The notes under the pieces were generated by a model, which was given only the letters and a program-made list of their open reading frames with translations, was not told the origin of the DNA and searched no databases. 64,000 bases of DNA, from assembly GCA_963575745.1 (NCBI GenBank), contig CAUYUJ010014559.1, forward strand, positions 172,869 through 236,868, given 5' to 3'. Both the position numbers and the translations under genes were made by a program. Of this stretch, positions 10,739 through 22,115 are shown one piece after another. The stretch is from Prorocentrum cordatum (taxonomy: Eukaryota > Sar > Dinophyceae > Prorocentrales > Prorocentraceae). Every line of letters starts with the position of its first letter. Position 1 is the stretch's first letter.

Positions 10739-11810
10739 ATGGTTAAGAAACTCCGAGCACCCAAGTACATACGCGTGGCCACAGATTTCAGTGGCATGGA
10801 AGGTCCAATCATAGCAATGAAAAAATATGAAGCTCAGGCACAAGCACGTGTGGTCCTGCGATAAGGCACGTTCTTGTCGCCAGTTCGCATCGACAGTACT
10901 GGGCCCTGAAATTGTTTATAGTGACGTAACCACCAGGAAGCCAGATCAGTTGGGAGACATTGATTTCTATGCGTTTTCTCCTCCATGTCAAACCTTTTCA
11001 AGTCTTGGAAATCAGGAGGGCGAAGACGATTCAGATGGCAAAGGCCAATTAGTGAAAAATGCTCTCAAAGTTATCAAGGAGAAGAAACCACGATTGGCAA
11101 TCATGGAAAATGTGAAAGCCCTTGCCACCCACAAGAAGTACACGAGGACCTACAACAAGATCCTGAAGACTTGGAAGGGTCCGGGGTATAACGTCTACAG
11201 CGAGGTCATGCTGACCTCGCAACACGGGGTCCCTCACTCCCGTTCAAGGGTCTACGTGGTCGGCATCCGGCAAGATTCCTTGAAGCGGCCATTCGAGTTC
11301 CCTGAGGAGATCCCGCTGAAGTTCACAGCAATGAGTGTGCTGACACGTTCTGCCCAGGACAAACCGAAGGCCTTGCCAGAGAACTCGAGAGAGCGCAAAT
11401 TGGTGAAGGCAGCGTGCCAAAAGTTGCTGACCACTAAGCCCAAGATCGATCCACGCAAGCGCTTTGTCGCAGTAGACATCGGTTGTACGCCCCAATTTGC
11501 TTGCCACACTGTGGACATCATGCCTTGCTTAACGGCAACACGTTGCGCAGACTTCGGGTACTGGTTGTCTCCGGTAGGCCGCCGCATCAACATCAAAGAA
11601 ATGCTCAATTTCCAGGGCTTCCGTGAGTCCGACGTGGATGGTTGGCAGGCGTCGGGTATCTCAGAGCGTGGCTTGGCCCACATGCTGGGCAATGGTCTCT
11701 CCTTGAATGTGGCTGAGCGTGTGATCGGCCGTGCGCTGTGGTCGGCTGGCCTCGTTGCTTCTCGCCCAGCTGATCGCTGGGCATCTTCCACTGCTTGGGC
11801 GAATGTGTAA
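10739..11810 (+). pseudogene. DNA (cytosine-5)-methyltransferase, one frameshift
   Basis: The product resembles a compact C5-cytosine DNA methyltransferase, which moves a methyl group from SAM to cytosine in DNA. Motif I is VATDFSGMEGP just after the ATG at 10,739. Motif IV is SPPCQTFSSLG with the catalytic Cys at about 11,000. Motif VI is MENV, motif VIII is QHGVPHSRSRVYVVGIR, and motif X is MLGNGLSLNV near the end. All core motifs are present in about 355 residues, a short form without regulatory domains. The 10,739 frame meets a stop near 10,865, while the rest is read in another frame from about 10,828. One indel between 10,828 and 10,845 therefore breaks the gene, or there is a sequencing error. 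The gene is intron-free with a leader relic upstream, fitting retroposition. Confidence 0.88.
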
Positions 11811-12985
11811 TGCAATGCACCATCTCTGCGCGAGTCATGCCGCGCGCCATCCCTGCACGAGTCCAAAAACATCATTCAATCATCCATCATCACGTCCCCT
11901 CTTTGCTGTCATTCTTTCTCTCCCACCTCCTCACTCCCCCCTCTGCGTGACTCCCCCTTGATCATCATCGCTTGTGCTTTCATTGATCCGAAGTCTCGAT
12001 TCTGTGACCCTCGGTCTCCTCTCATTTTTTGATATCGTCCCCACTCTCTCTGGCTCTCCCTCTCTCTCCGCTCACCTTGTCTAGCCTGACGCGTCATCGC
12101 TATTACCAGTGCTCCTGGCGCTGCCCCTCACGCCACAAGATCCCCCTGGTGCTCGCGCTGGCCTCCTACACAGGCACTCAGATTACCTAATGTTGATTGT
12201 GCGCTCCGCAGCTGAAGCATAACAGCAGGTCAGCGCTAGTGATTGCGCGGTTGGCGGCCAAACCAGAGACGGCCTACTGTTGGTTGAATTCATAGCGCCA
12301 TAGGTTGCGCGCTTAGTTCGTCTGCAAATATCGCTCACGCTGCCGAAGCAGACGCGACGTGCAATTGGTTGAGCTTTCGGTTGTGCCTTCGCGATCCCCA
12401 AACTGACCAAAGTAAAGATCCACAAACTGATCCACGTAGAGACCCCCCAAATGAACAATGTAGAGACCCCCGCACTTACGAAAGTTGAAGCCCCCGAACT
12501 GCCCAAAGTAGAGATCCCAAACCTGACCAGATTAGAAATTCCCAAACTGGACTATGGAGGCCAAACCTTCAAACACTTCAGCGACGCATATCTGGTGGCA
12601 CGAGATGGAAACGATGCGAACCTTCCGCCCCAAGAGATCCCCAAGAGGCACACAGAGGCCCCAAGAGGCTCTCGGAGGGCTTGGAGCAGGCCCCAGCCCC
12701 CCCAAAAAACCTCAGGCCCAAGCGCCTAGGAAGCCCCAAACAATTTCCAGGAGGCACTGGAACTGGATGGCGGAATTTGCCGAAGGCCAAGAGAGATTGG
12801 TCCGCCGCGGCCGGCGCGCGCGCCGGCGGGGGCATAGCGCATTGTCGCCCTTCATGTTCCCTCCTCCTCACTCCGCACCTTCTGCCTCCTCCCTCGTATC
12901 TAAGAGATCGGGGGGGATAAGACGATAGATTTGCCCATCCAATTCATCCGTCCATCCCGAGTCCCCCTCCTCCTTTTTTTCTCAT
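11811..12985. other. non-coding region with a short tandem repeat
   Basis: The 3' flank of the methyltransferase is CT-rich to about 12,100. From 12,397 to about 12,575 about seven degenerate ~25-30-bp copies of CCCAAACTGACCAAAGTAGA occur. The segment 12,640-12,760 has CCCCAAGAGG-type words. No gene is supported. Confidence 0.6.
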
Positions 12986-13006
12986 CCGTAACCAATTGTG
13001 CTCAAT
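12986..13006 (+). other. relict dinoflagellate spliced leader upstream of the hAT-like gene
   Basis: The 21 bases begin CCGTAACCAATTG and end GCTCAAT. Ungapped against the 21-base spliced leader, 16 positions agree, including the first five and the GCTCAA near the end. The hAT-like ATG lies 14 bases downstream at 13,020. This suggests that the locus was once a retroposed, trans-spliced mRNA. Confidence 0.6.
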
Positions 13007-13019
13007 CCTGTTTCGGGCC

Positions 13020-13900
13020 ATGAAAGATTGCAAAACACGCCAGCGCCGCCGCACGTTGTCGCGATGGGCCGTGTCTCCGTGGGCATTATTACAGCCAGGG
13101 AATCCTGGGGGAGGGTCTTGGCTGTGTGTTCGATCCCGCGATGAGGAGTCTTTCAGTTTTGGTTGCAAGGCGTGCACACGCTTCTCTCGGGCCAAGGGTT
13201 GTTCTCCGCCTGGCATAGGGCCGTTTGTAAAATGCGAGGTGGCAGGCTGTTCCGCGCAAGCTGGGCATTTCCGCAGGCATGCCGAATCAAAGTTTCACAA
13301 GTTGGCAGTGAAGTTTCTTCTAGGGGAAAGAACCGAAGGAAACATTGACACACTGGCGCCGCCAAGCAGTGCATTCCGACAAGTGCTCGATCATGTGCTG
13401 TTACACGGTGGGGCTGCTCACGCGGGGCTTCCAGAAGTTGGAGCTTCTAAAAAGATACGCTGCATGATTGTGTGTTTGGCAGAGGCGAGCAAGCGAGAAG
13501 ACATGAAATTTTTCAAAGACCTACAGTCCCTCGCGATCGCCAGGGACGCCAGGAAATCCAAGCTCCTCATCAGATTTGTTGCGGTCAACTCGAAGCTTCA
13601 GATTCGCTCTGGAATATTTGGGCTTGCGACTGAGTTCGGGAGCGGCGCTGAACGCATTGCCAATGCCACTCAAGCATTGATGGTCGAGTTCGCTACCAAA
13701 AACATGGGTTCAAGCAAGGCCGTGCTCATCCGACCTTTGCTGGATGTTGTCAGAGATAAGATGCACATGGTAACCATTGATTCGGCGTCAGACGAAGTTC
13801 TAGCCTCTGAGATCATGAGAGAACCGATCCTCACAAGCCACCGCGTCATTGCACCCAACCTGAAAATTGTACTTCGAGATAAGGCACACGCGTCCCGCAG
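13020..13900 (+). CDS. hAT-like transposase, exon 1 (zinc finger and catalytic-core start)
   Basis: ATG at 13,020 opens about 293 codons. Residues around 50-100 hold Cys/His pairs (FGCKACTRF, then CEVAGCSAQAGHFRRH and KFHK), a BED-like DNA-binding zinc finger. Near the end TIDSASDE and, 40 residues later, RDKAHASRR resemble the first catalytic acidic residue and the C/H-rich second block of hAT transposases. The exon ends at 13,900 after CGTCCCGCAG. The next base pair is GA, a GA-AG intron of 153 bp, and joining to 14,054 restores HASRRILSRPW in frame. This is a member of a dinoflagellate-type hAT-like family. The assignment rests on remembered family patterns and is moderate. Confidence 0.65.
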
Positions 13901-14053
13901 GAATCCTCCAGGGCGAAAGACAACCAAATCAGGGTGGGGAGGGGGAAACGAAAGGCATGTCAATTTCCGACGTCACCGAAATTTCTGAGTCGTTTGGGTC
14001 GGGGGGCCTTCGTTTCAGATTCCAGTGTGTTTTCCAAATTGCTGCCCCTAGAG

Positions 14054-14738
14054 GATCTTGAGCAGGCCTTGGAAGATGGGCGACAACATCCATGATATCG
14101 TTACGCGCACGGCAACAGGGTCCAGTTCACCGGCCCAGATGTTGCAACACAGCACGGACCTCCGCAACGACTTCAAACAGATTTTCAAGGAGCACCGGCC
14201 AGACGGTGTACAGATTGGCAATTTGCGAGCTGCCAAACACAGGTTTGAATCATTTCAGAAACCGCTCGGCCGCACCATCCGCTTATTTGACCTGTTGCAC
14301 CGCCTCATGGTCCAAGTGGCCAATGCTAAAAGGGATAAGCAAGGTAATCGGGCCATGGAATGGCTCACATGGGTATCAGAATCGCCTCGCCATATTCTCT
14401 TGGTGGCCATGTTAGCAGACGCCTCCGACGAGGCGTCGGCACTGACCCGCTTCGCTGATGTAGAGTCTATGGACGTGGCTTGCTTGGCAGACCACGTGCT
14501 ATCATTTCTGGATCGCTCGAACGCTCTGTTTGGAACTGATCGGCTTTGCACAGCGCGCGTGGGCTACACCAAGCTCGTCATCGATTTTCTGAAGGAGCCT
14601 TTCGTGCGCGTGGCCCGCGGTAAGATTTTCACGATTCCCCCGGTCACTAGGGAGGACGTGGGCTACTGCATAGACCACCTGCGAGGATGGTTGAAACTAG
14701 CAGCCTTTGAAGTGCGAGCAGAATTCCCGTCGTGGGAG
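14054..14738 (+). CDS. hAT-like transposase, exon 2
   Basis: The exon continues in frame from exon 1 and encodes about 228 mostly helical residues. They include a Phe/Leu-rich stretch (TIRLFDLLHRLMVQVANAKR) and a region rich in Asp/Ala, matching the helical insertion and linker part of hAT proteins in position. It ends at TGGGAG (14,738), followed by GC, a GC-type donor. The downstream intron is 2,815 bp and hosts the second foldback element. Joining to 17,554 gives SWEVAQAFRIFN in frame. Confidence 0.65.
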
Positions 14739-14807
14739 GCCAGGCTTCCTCGATCCTTCTTCCTCATCTTCCGCCGTCGTCTCCTCCTCCTCCTTCTCAA
14801 CCAACGG

Positions 14808-17276
14808 TAGTTCTTAACCGTGAGAAAATACATGTTAACCGTGAGAAAAAAAAAAACACAAAACCAACGCGTACAAACAACACGTAAACGTGAGAAGAAA
14901 ACATCACGTAAAAACAACACGTAAAAACAGCACGTAAAAACAGCACGTAAACACGACACACACAACATACACACAAACACACACACAACACACACAAATA
15001 CATACACAACACACACATACACACAACGCAAACACACATACACACAAAACACACACAATTACGTACAGCACACACACATACATACACAACACACGCGCAC
15101 AACACACATACACACAACACACGCGTACAACACACACAACACACAACTACACACAACACACAACACACAACACACACTGACAACACACACAATACACACA
15201 GCACACACAACACACACACACAACACACAACACACACAGCACACACAGCACACATAGCACACACAACACACAACACACAACACACACAACACACACAACA
15301 CACACGCGCACAACACCCAACACAACACACACAACACAACACACACAACACAAACAACACACACGCACACACAACACGCACGCCCACAACACACACGCCC
15401 ACAACACACACGCCTACAACACCGTAAAACAACACAATCGTAAAAACGAACATGTAAAAAAACACAGACAACACACACCACACACACACACACACGCCCA
15501 CAACGCACACGCCCTCCTCCAACTCCTCCTCCTCCTCCGTTTCCTCCTGTTGTTTTTACGTGTTGTTTTGTTACGTCTTGTGTTTGCGTGTTGGTTTTAC
15601 GTATTGTGTTTACGTGTTGTGTTTTACGTGTTGTTTTAACGTGTTGCTTTCACGTGCTGTTTTTACGTTGTGGTTACGTGTTGTTGTTACGTGTTGGTTT
15701 TAGGGTTTCGTTGTTTCACGTTTTGTGTCGACGATTTCTTTCGTCGTTGTTGTGTTTTGCGTTTGCGTTTGTTGCGTGTTGTTGTTGCGCGTTGTATGGT
15801 ACGTGTTGTGTGTTTTATGTGCTGATTTCACGCGTTGTTTTACGTGTTCTGTGTTTACGTGTTGTTGTCGCGTGTTGTTGTTGCGTGGTGTGCTTACGTG
15901 TTGGTGCTGCGTGCGGTTTAAACGTGGTGGTTTTACGTGGTGTGTCCACGCGTTGTTGTTACGTGTTGTTTTTGCGTGTTGTTTTAAGTGTTGTGGTTTA
16001 CATGTTGTTCTTACGTTTCCTTGGTTCAACGTGCTGTTTCGACGATGTCGTCAGGTAGTGGTTTGTTCTGCAATTGCGTACGTTGCGTGTTGTGGTTGCG
16101 TGTTGTTGTGTTACGTGTTCTTTGTACGTCTCGATGTTGCGTGTTGATGTACGTGGTGTGTTAACGTGTTGTTTCTACGTGCTGTGTTTGCGTGTTGTTT
16201 TATGTGTTATTATGTTGCCTTAATTTTACGTGTTGTGCTTACGTGCTGAGTTGTGTGTTGTGGTCACGTGTTGTTGCTATGTATTGTTTGTTACGTGCTG
16301 TTAGTGTGTGGCGTGTTGTTTTTACATGGTGTGGTCATGTTCTCTGTGTTATGGTTCGTGTTCGACGCTTTTCAACAGTGTTGTTGTTGGTTTGCTCTGT
16401 TGCGTGTTGTGTTTGCGTGTTGTGTGTAAGTGCTTTTGTTTAGGTGTTATCTTTACGCGTTGGTTTTACGTGTTGGTTGTACGTGCTGTTTTTGGTCGTG
16501 GTGTTTTGCGTGTTGTTTTTGCGTGTTGTGTGTTGGGTCTTGTTGTTTATCTCTCGTGTACGTGTTGTGTTCGCGCGTTGTGTTTGCGTGCTGTTGTTGC
16601 GTGACGTGTTGGTTGTACGTGTCGTTGTTACGTTGTCTTTTCTTACGCTGTGGTTTCGACGCTTTATCATGTCATTGTGTTTGTTTGCTTTTGCGTCTGT
16701 TGCGTGTTGTTTTTGCGTGTTGTGGTTGCGTGTTGTTTTGTTTTGTACGTGCTGTTTTAAAGGTTGTGTTAGGTGTTGCTGTTGCGGGTTGCTTTTACGT
16801 GTTGTTTTACGTGCTGTTGTTTGCGTGCTGTTATTTTTTTTGTTTGTGTTTTTTTATGTGTTTTTGGTTTTTTTTTATTTTTTATTTTATTTTTTTTTGT
16901 GTATTGTTTTCTTTGCTTTCTCTGTTGTTTTTATTTTGTTTTTTTTTTTTTGTTTTTTTTTTTTGTTTTTGTTTTTTTTTTTTTTTTTGATTTATTTTTT
17001 TTGTTTGTTTTTGTTTTTTTGTTTTGTGTTGAGTTTGTATTTTGTTTTTGATTTTTTTTTTTTTTTTTTTTTTTTTGTTTTTTGTTTTTTTATGTTTTTG
17101 GTTTTTTCGTTTTTTTTTTTTTTTGTTCTTTTTTTTTTTTGTGATTGTTTTTTGTATTTTTTTTTTTGTTTTTACGTGTTGCATTTACGTGTTGCTTTTG
17201 CGTGTTGTTGTTTGTTCACGTTTACGTGTTGTTTTTACGTGTTGCTTTTACGTCCTGTTGTTTCTCACGGTTAGTT
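14808..17276 (+). mobile_element. AC/GT-rich foldback (introner-like) element, copy 2, in a hAT-like intron
   Basis: The left end GGTAGTTCTTAACCGTGAGA and the right end TTTCTCACGGTTAG are inverted copies over at least 12 bases (AACCGTGAGAAA). The left arm to about 15,510 consists of CACGTAAAAACA and CACACA words. The hinge CTCCAACTCCTCCTCC at 15,514-15,540 equals that of copy 1. The right arm, to 17,276, consists of GTTGTTTTTACGTG words and includes a T-rich stretch at 16,830-17,170. CAACC flanks both ends (14,800 and 17,278), a possible target duplication. The termini also read GT...AG. No transposase is encoded in it. Confidence 0.75.
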
Positions 17277-17553
17277 TCAACCCTCCCCATCTCCGCCCCC
17301 ACCTCCAATCGATTTCCTGAAGCCTAACGGTCCACGCCTAGAAATCCGCTGGCCCTCAGGAGGGCTTCCCCACGATGAGGTCAAGCCTGATCCTCCAGAT
17401 CCTCCACTCCCTCCCTCATCCGACTCTCCTTCATCCTGCTTCTCCTCCCTCTTTGTCTCCTCCTCCTCCTCCTCCGTCTCATCCTCCTCCTCATCCTCCC
17501 CCGCCTCTTCTTCCTCCTCCACGCTGCTTTGTTTATTGCCTCTCCTCCCGAAG

Positions 17554-18881
17554 GTGGCGCAGGCATTTCGCATCTTCAACGTGGTTGCCAAGGTGGAGAC
17601 TGGGAGGCGTTCGAACAATGCAATCGATAAACACATTAACTGCTTGGCCAAAGTGTGCAACGTGAGCCCTGAGAATCTCAAGCTTCAATTTCTAGACTAC
17701 GAGGATGCTGCCATTCGAGAGGCCAGTTTTAGCCGCTGCGATAACAAGACTGCCTGGCAACGTGTGCTGCAAGAGATCGCCACCAAGCGGAGCAGCACTC
17801 GTCGGATGCATCCTGATAGTGCACTCCGACCAGTCCTGTATCGTTATTTCGCGTTCTGTGGATCCACATCAGGAGTTGAGCAAAGCTTCACTTTGTCTCA
17901 AATTTCAACCACAGACCGGCAGCCTGCGGCACGATTACTGGAGTGGTCTTACCTCAAGATCAAAGTAGATTCGAAACGTGACAACTTGGACACCCTGTGC
18001 GAATCAGCTCAGAGGGTTTGGATCGGGCGTGGCTTCGGAATCCACCGGGCAAGCGGGGCAGCCAGGGCACCCAGGCTTGACCGAGGGATTAAGAGAAGGA
18101 CCCAGGACACCAGAGACACAGAGTCCAGATTCTTGCGAGCTCGGCGCTCCGATCTGGGCACACGGCCATCCAGCAGCATTGAGGACATTGGAGACAAGAT
18201 CGAACAGCTTGAAGTGATGTGCTGGAGCGAGAAACACGATCAGGAGTTGAAATTCGCCCAAACAAGATTCTAGACCGAAAGGCCCAAGCATTCAAAGAGG
18301 GCGTCTTGGCTACGATACCATCTAAAGCAATTCAAGACAGGGCAGCGGCCAAGAGCACAGATCGATAACTTCCAGAAACGCGACCGTGCAGAGATCAAAC
18401 GGATCAAGGAAGAGATAGGCGGCCCCCTCCCGAGCAAGGCCGCGTTGGAGAATCGCAAGGTTCACTTGGCTTCAGATGCTTGGGCTGTCAAAATCATCAG
18501 CTGGAACATGGAGAAAGTACCGAACATATGGGACGCATCCGTGTTCGTCGTGAGGGGCCCTACTGTCACTGTGAGAACAATGCTGCCATGCCTACGGCGT
18601 GGGCTGTCATTCTTAATGGTGCTTTCGTGGTGACTCCATCCATTTTGGATGGGCACGACGGTGTATGCATCAAATATCGAGATGTGGTTGGCGAGGTTGA
18701 GCGCTTAGTTCACATCGCGGACCGTTTCCGAGAAGCTCACCCCGCTATCGCCAACGTCGTTGACAAGTGTTCTGGGCGCTTAGGCAGCCGGTGGTCCGTG
18801 ATCGACCTCCCCACTTACCTGGAGAAGAAGCATGTGTCCAAGACGGTCGCCCTGGCTACTTCCAGGGACAGACTCGACAAG
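17554..18881 (+). pseudogene. hAT-like transposase, exon 3 with C-terminal dimerisation-like region
   Basis: The exon starts VAQAFRIFN after GAAG at 17,553. Residues LRPVLYRYFAFCGSTSGVEQ then SFTLSQ resemble the hAT C-terminal dimerisation block, usually of the form S-S-x-E-R-x-F-S. The frame is broken at least three times. A shift near 18,265 gives a TAG at 18,271 while sense continues as KILDRKAQAFKEG. A second shift back occurs near 18,345. A third, between 18,540 and 18,560, leads into the frame ending DRLDK at 18,881. The exon ends AAG|GAC, a GA-type donor. The gene is decayed, and no intact transposase can come from it. Confidence 0.6.
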
Positions 18882-19131
18882 GACCGCATTCACATGCCTC
18901 CTCCTCCTCCCCCTCCTCCTCTTCCTCCTCCTCCTCGTCCTCCAGCCCCTCCTCCTCCTCCTTCTCCACCTCCTCCTCCTCCTCCTCCTCCTCCCTCTCC
19001 TCATCTTCCTGCCACTCTTCATCCGTTCTCTTCCACCTGCTCCTCTGTCTGCCTACACTATTACATTCCTCTACCACTCCCCCTCTTTCTGCCCTTCCTG
19101 GCCCTCTGTGCCCCTTTCCTCCTCTGCCAAG
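18882..19131 (+). repeat. CTC-triplet intron of the hAT-like gene
   Basis: This 250-bp GA-AG intron is mostly CTC/CCT triplets (18,896-19,015). Both splice edges read AAG|GAC, so the intron is flanked by a 6-base direct repeat, AAGGAC. That is what an introner-type insertion with target duplication would leave. Confidence 0.6.
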
Positions 19132-19393
19132 GACTTCGAACGGGGGCGCGTGTACAGCGGCAAGGCATTTTTCGAGCTCAACCGAACGTTGATGCATGAC
19201 CTTTCGCACTTCCCATCCAGACGAGTTGGGTAGCATCTTTCAGTTTTTAGGCCAGCAGATTCGGCTAGGGGGCGATGCAGAATCCCGAAGCTGGTGCCAA
19301 AACGTCGAAGCTGAAAACTTCCCCCTGCTCCTGGAATGCATTCTGGCCAACCTTTGCAATTGGATCCGATCCAGCCGCGGCAACGAGAGCTAA
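19132..19393 (+). pseudogene. hAT-like transposase, terminal exon remnant
   Basis: The exon resumes in phase as DFERGRVYSGKAFFELN and reaches TAG at 19,231. A second frame open from about 19,196 to TAA at 19,393 reads ELGSIFQFLGQQIRLGGD and ends SSRGNES, which looks like true coding sequence. A frameshift near 19,200-19,225 is therefore likely. No catalytic motif is seen here. Confidence 0.4.
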
Positions 19394-20149
19394 AAAACCA
19401 ACGACCAATAAATTTAGAGCGATACGGAAACACGTAACATGAAGCCGTATGCCTCTCCGGGCAGCTGGCCTGTTCGACGAGGCTCGGAGCCAGGAAGGCC
19501 CTCCGCACGGCGTCGAGGGCGTCGCTGACTCCCTCCTCCTCCTCCTCCTCCTCCTCCTCCTTCTCCTCCTCCTCCTCCTCCTGCCTCATCCTCCTCCTTT
19601 CTCCTGCCCCTCTTCTTCGTCCTCCTCGTCGTCATCAGAAGGAGAGGGACGATGAGGTGGAGGAGGAAGGCGGAGGAGGGGGGTGGAAGAGGAGAAGTGG
19701 GGAATGAGGACGTGGAAGAGGATGAGGAGGCGTCGGAGAAGGGGGAGGGGCGGAAGGAGGAGGAGGATGAGAAGCGGAAGGAGGAGGAGGAGGAGGAGGA
19801 CGAGGAGGAGGAGGAGGAGGAGGAGGCCGCCACGCCTCGCTCAGCGCCCGAATATCTGGTCTCGCGTGCTGTCCAATCCCCTCCCCCTTTCCCCATCAAT
19901 TCCGTTCCCTCCAGTCCTTTCCAGTCTCTCTCTGTTCCCTCCTCCGTCTGCTCCACCCTTGTCTTCTCCCTGTTCCTGCTGCTCCTACTGCTGTTCCTCC
20001 TCCTCCTCCTGTCTGCCTCAAGGCTCAAGCACCATGAACGGGGGTCGGAGGAGCCCGCCCGCGGGTCTTTGGAGAACCCGTACTCCCTTCCAAAGCTGCC
20101 CAGAGCCCCCCCGGGGCTCCCCAATCCAGGCTTGTCAACCACCATGGTT
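19394..20149. repeat. CTC tract followed by GAG tract, then non-coding
   Basis: Bases 19,530-19,630 are CTC triplets and 19,650-19,830 are GAG triplets, the same CTC-then-GAG inverted layout as at 588-1,262. The remainder to 20,149 is CT-rich with no supported gene. Confidence 0.7.
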
Positions 20150-20356
20150 GCCCCCACGGTCGGCTGAAAAGAAACCGTGGTGGGCGCCCGACGCGGTGGA
20201 GGTGGTAAAAAGGACGCCCCCCGCCCTCGAAAACCGTGTTGGGGACGACCCGCATCCTCCTGCATTGGCGGCGCTGGCTGCCTGGGGTGATGCCTGGCAC
20301 GCGGGCGAAAATGTTGTGCTCATCTGGCTGGACACAAATGGGTACCCTGGGTAACC
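20150..20356 (+). CDS. possible terminal exon of an unknown protein
   Basis: The frame ends at TAA 20,354-20,356 and encodes about 65 residues of convincing composition. It includes WWAPDAVEVVKRTPP and ends HAGENVVLIWLDTNGYPG. VVKRTPP-like words also occur near 1,275 and 34,690 in otherwise unrelated frames. The upstream limit is unknown. I do not recognise the product. Confidence 0.35.
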
Positions 20357-20522
20357 TGAAATCCTTCCTGCCCTCAAACGGCCCAAACACAAAAACATAC
20401 CCCGCATATGTGGCCCTAACCGTCCGAGTGAATACACCCCTAAATGTACCACTTCACATGGTACGACGTGATTGTGAACACGGCGCCGACGTGGGTGGGC
20501 CCACGGGACTGAAGGACACCCG

Positions 20523-21060
<538 letters not shown>

Positions 21061-21079
21061 TAACCCACTAACCTGGCTA

Positions 21080-22115
21080 AGCCCTGCAAAGCTCCGCGAG
21101 GGCCTCACGACCGCTCTTGGACCCTCCGTGAGTGCCTCACTCCGCCCCCGGGCCCTTCGTGAGGGCCTCGCGCCCGCCCCAGGCTCTCCGTGAGAGCCTC
21201 GCGACCGCTCCCGGGCCCGCCGTGAGGGCCTCACGACCGCGCTGGGCCATCCGTGAGGGCCTCACGGCCGCTCCAGGGCCCTCCGTGAGGGCCCCACGAC
21301 CACGCTGGGCCCTCCGTGAGGGCCTCACGCCCGCGATGGACCCTCCGTGAGGGCCTCACGACCGCTCCCTGGCCCTCCGTGAGGGCCTCACGACCGCGCT
21401 GGGCACTCCATGAGGGCCTCGCGACCGCTCCCGGGCCCTCCGTGAGGGCCTCGCGACCGCGCTTGGCCCTCCGTGAGGGCCTCACGACCGCCCCCGGGCC
21501 CTCCATGAGGGCCTCACGATCGACCAGTAGCTTCCGTGAGGGCCTCACGACCGCGCTGGCTCCCCCGTGAGGGCCCCGCGACCGCTCCCGGGCCCTCCGT
21601 GAGGGCCTCACGACCGCGCCGGGGCCCTCCGTGAGGGCCTCACGACCGCTCCCGGGCCCTCCGTGAGGGCCTCACGACCACTCCAGACACTCCGTGAGGG
21701 CCTCACGACCGCGCTGGGCACTCCATGAGGGCCTCACGACCGCAACCGGGCTCTCCGTGAGGGCCTCACGGCCGCTACTGGGCCTTCCGTGAGGGCCTCA
21801 CGACCGCGCTGGCTCCCCCGTGATGGCCTCACGACCGCTCCGTGGCCTCCGTGAGGGCCTCGCGACCGCGCATGGGTTCTCTGTGAGGGCCTCACGCGAT
21901 GTCCGGACACTCCGCGTGTGTCCCACGTCAGCACTCGGCCCTCCGTGAGGACCTCACGACCGCTCCGTGGCCTCCGCGATGACATCGCGATCGTCCCTCA
22001 AGCCATCCGTGAGGGCCTCACGACCGCTACTGGGCCCTCCGTGAGTGCCTCGCGTACCACCAAGGTCTCCGTGAGGGCCTCAGGCCCTCCATGAGGGCCT
22101 CACGCATGCCCCCCC
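21080..22115. repeat. ~31-bp minisatellite with GTGAGGGCCTCAC core
   Basis: About 30 imperfect copies of a 30-34-bp unit carry CCGTGAGGGCCTCACGACCG plus a variable GCTCCCGGGCCCT or CGCTGGGC part. The GTGAGG/CCTCAC halves make every unit a small palindrome. Alternate units tend to share the GCT-C or CGCGCTGG variant, hinting at a dimeric period. Arg/Ser/Pro-rich frames run through part of it on both strands; these are repeat artefacts. Confidence 0.9.

Noticed and set aside
21080-22115. CRISPR-like array
   Set aside because: Units are contiguous minisatellite copies without unique spacers, and the window is eukaryotic.
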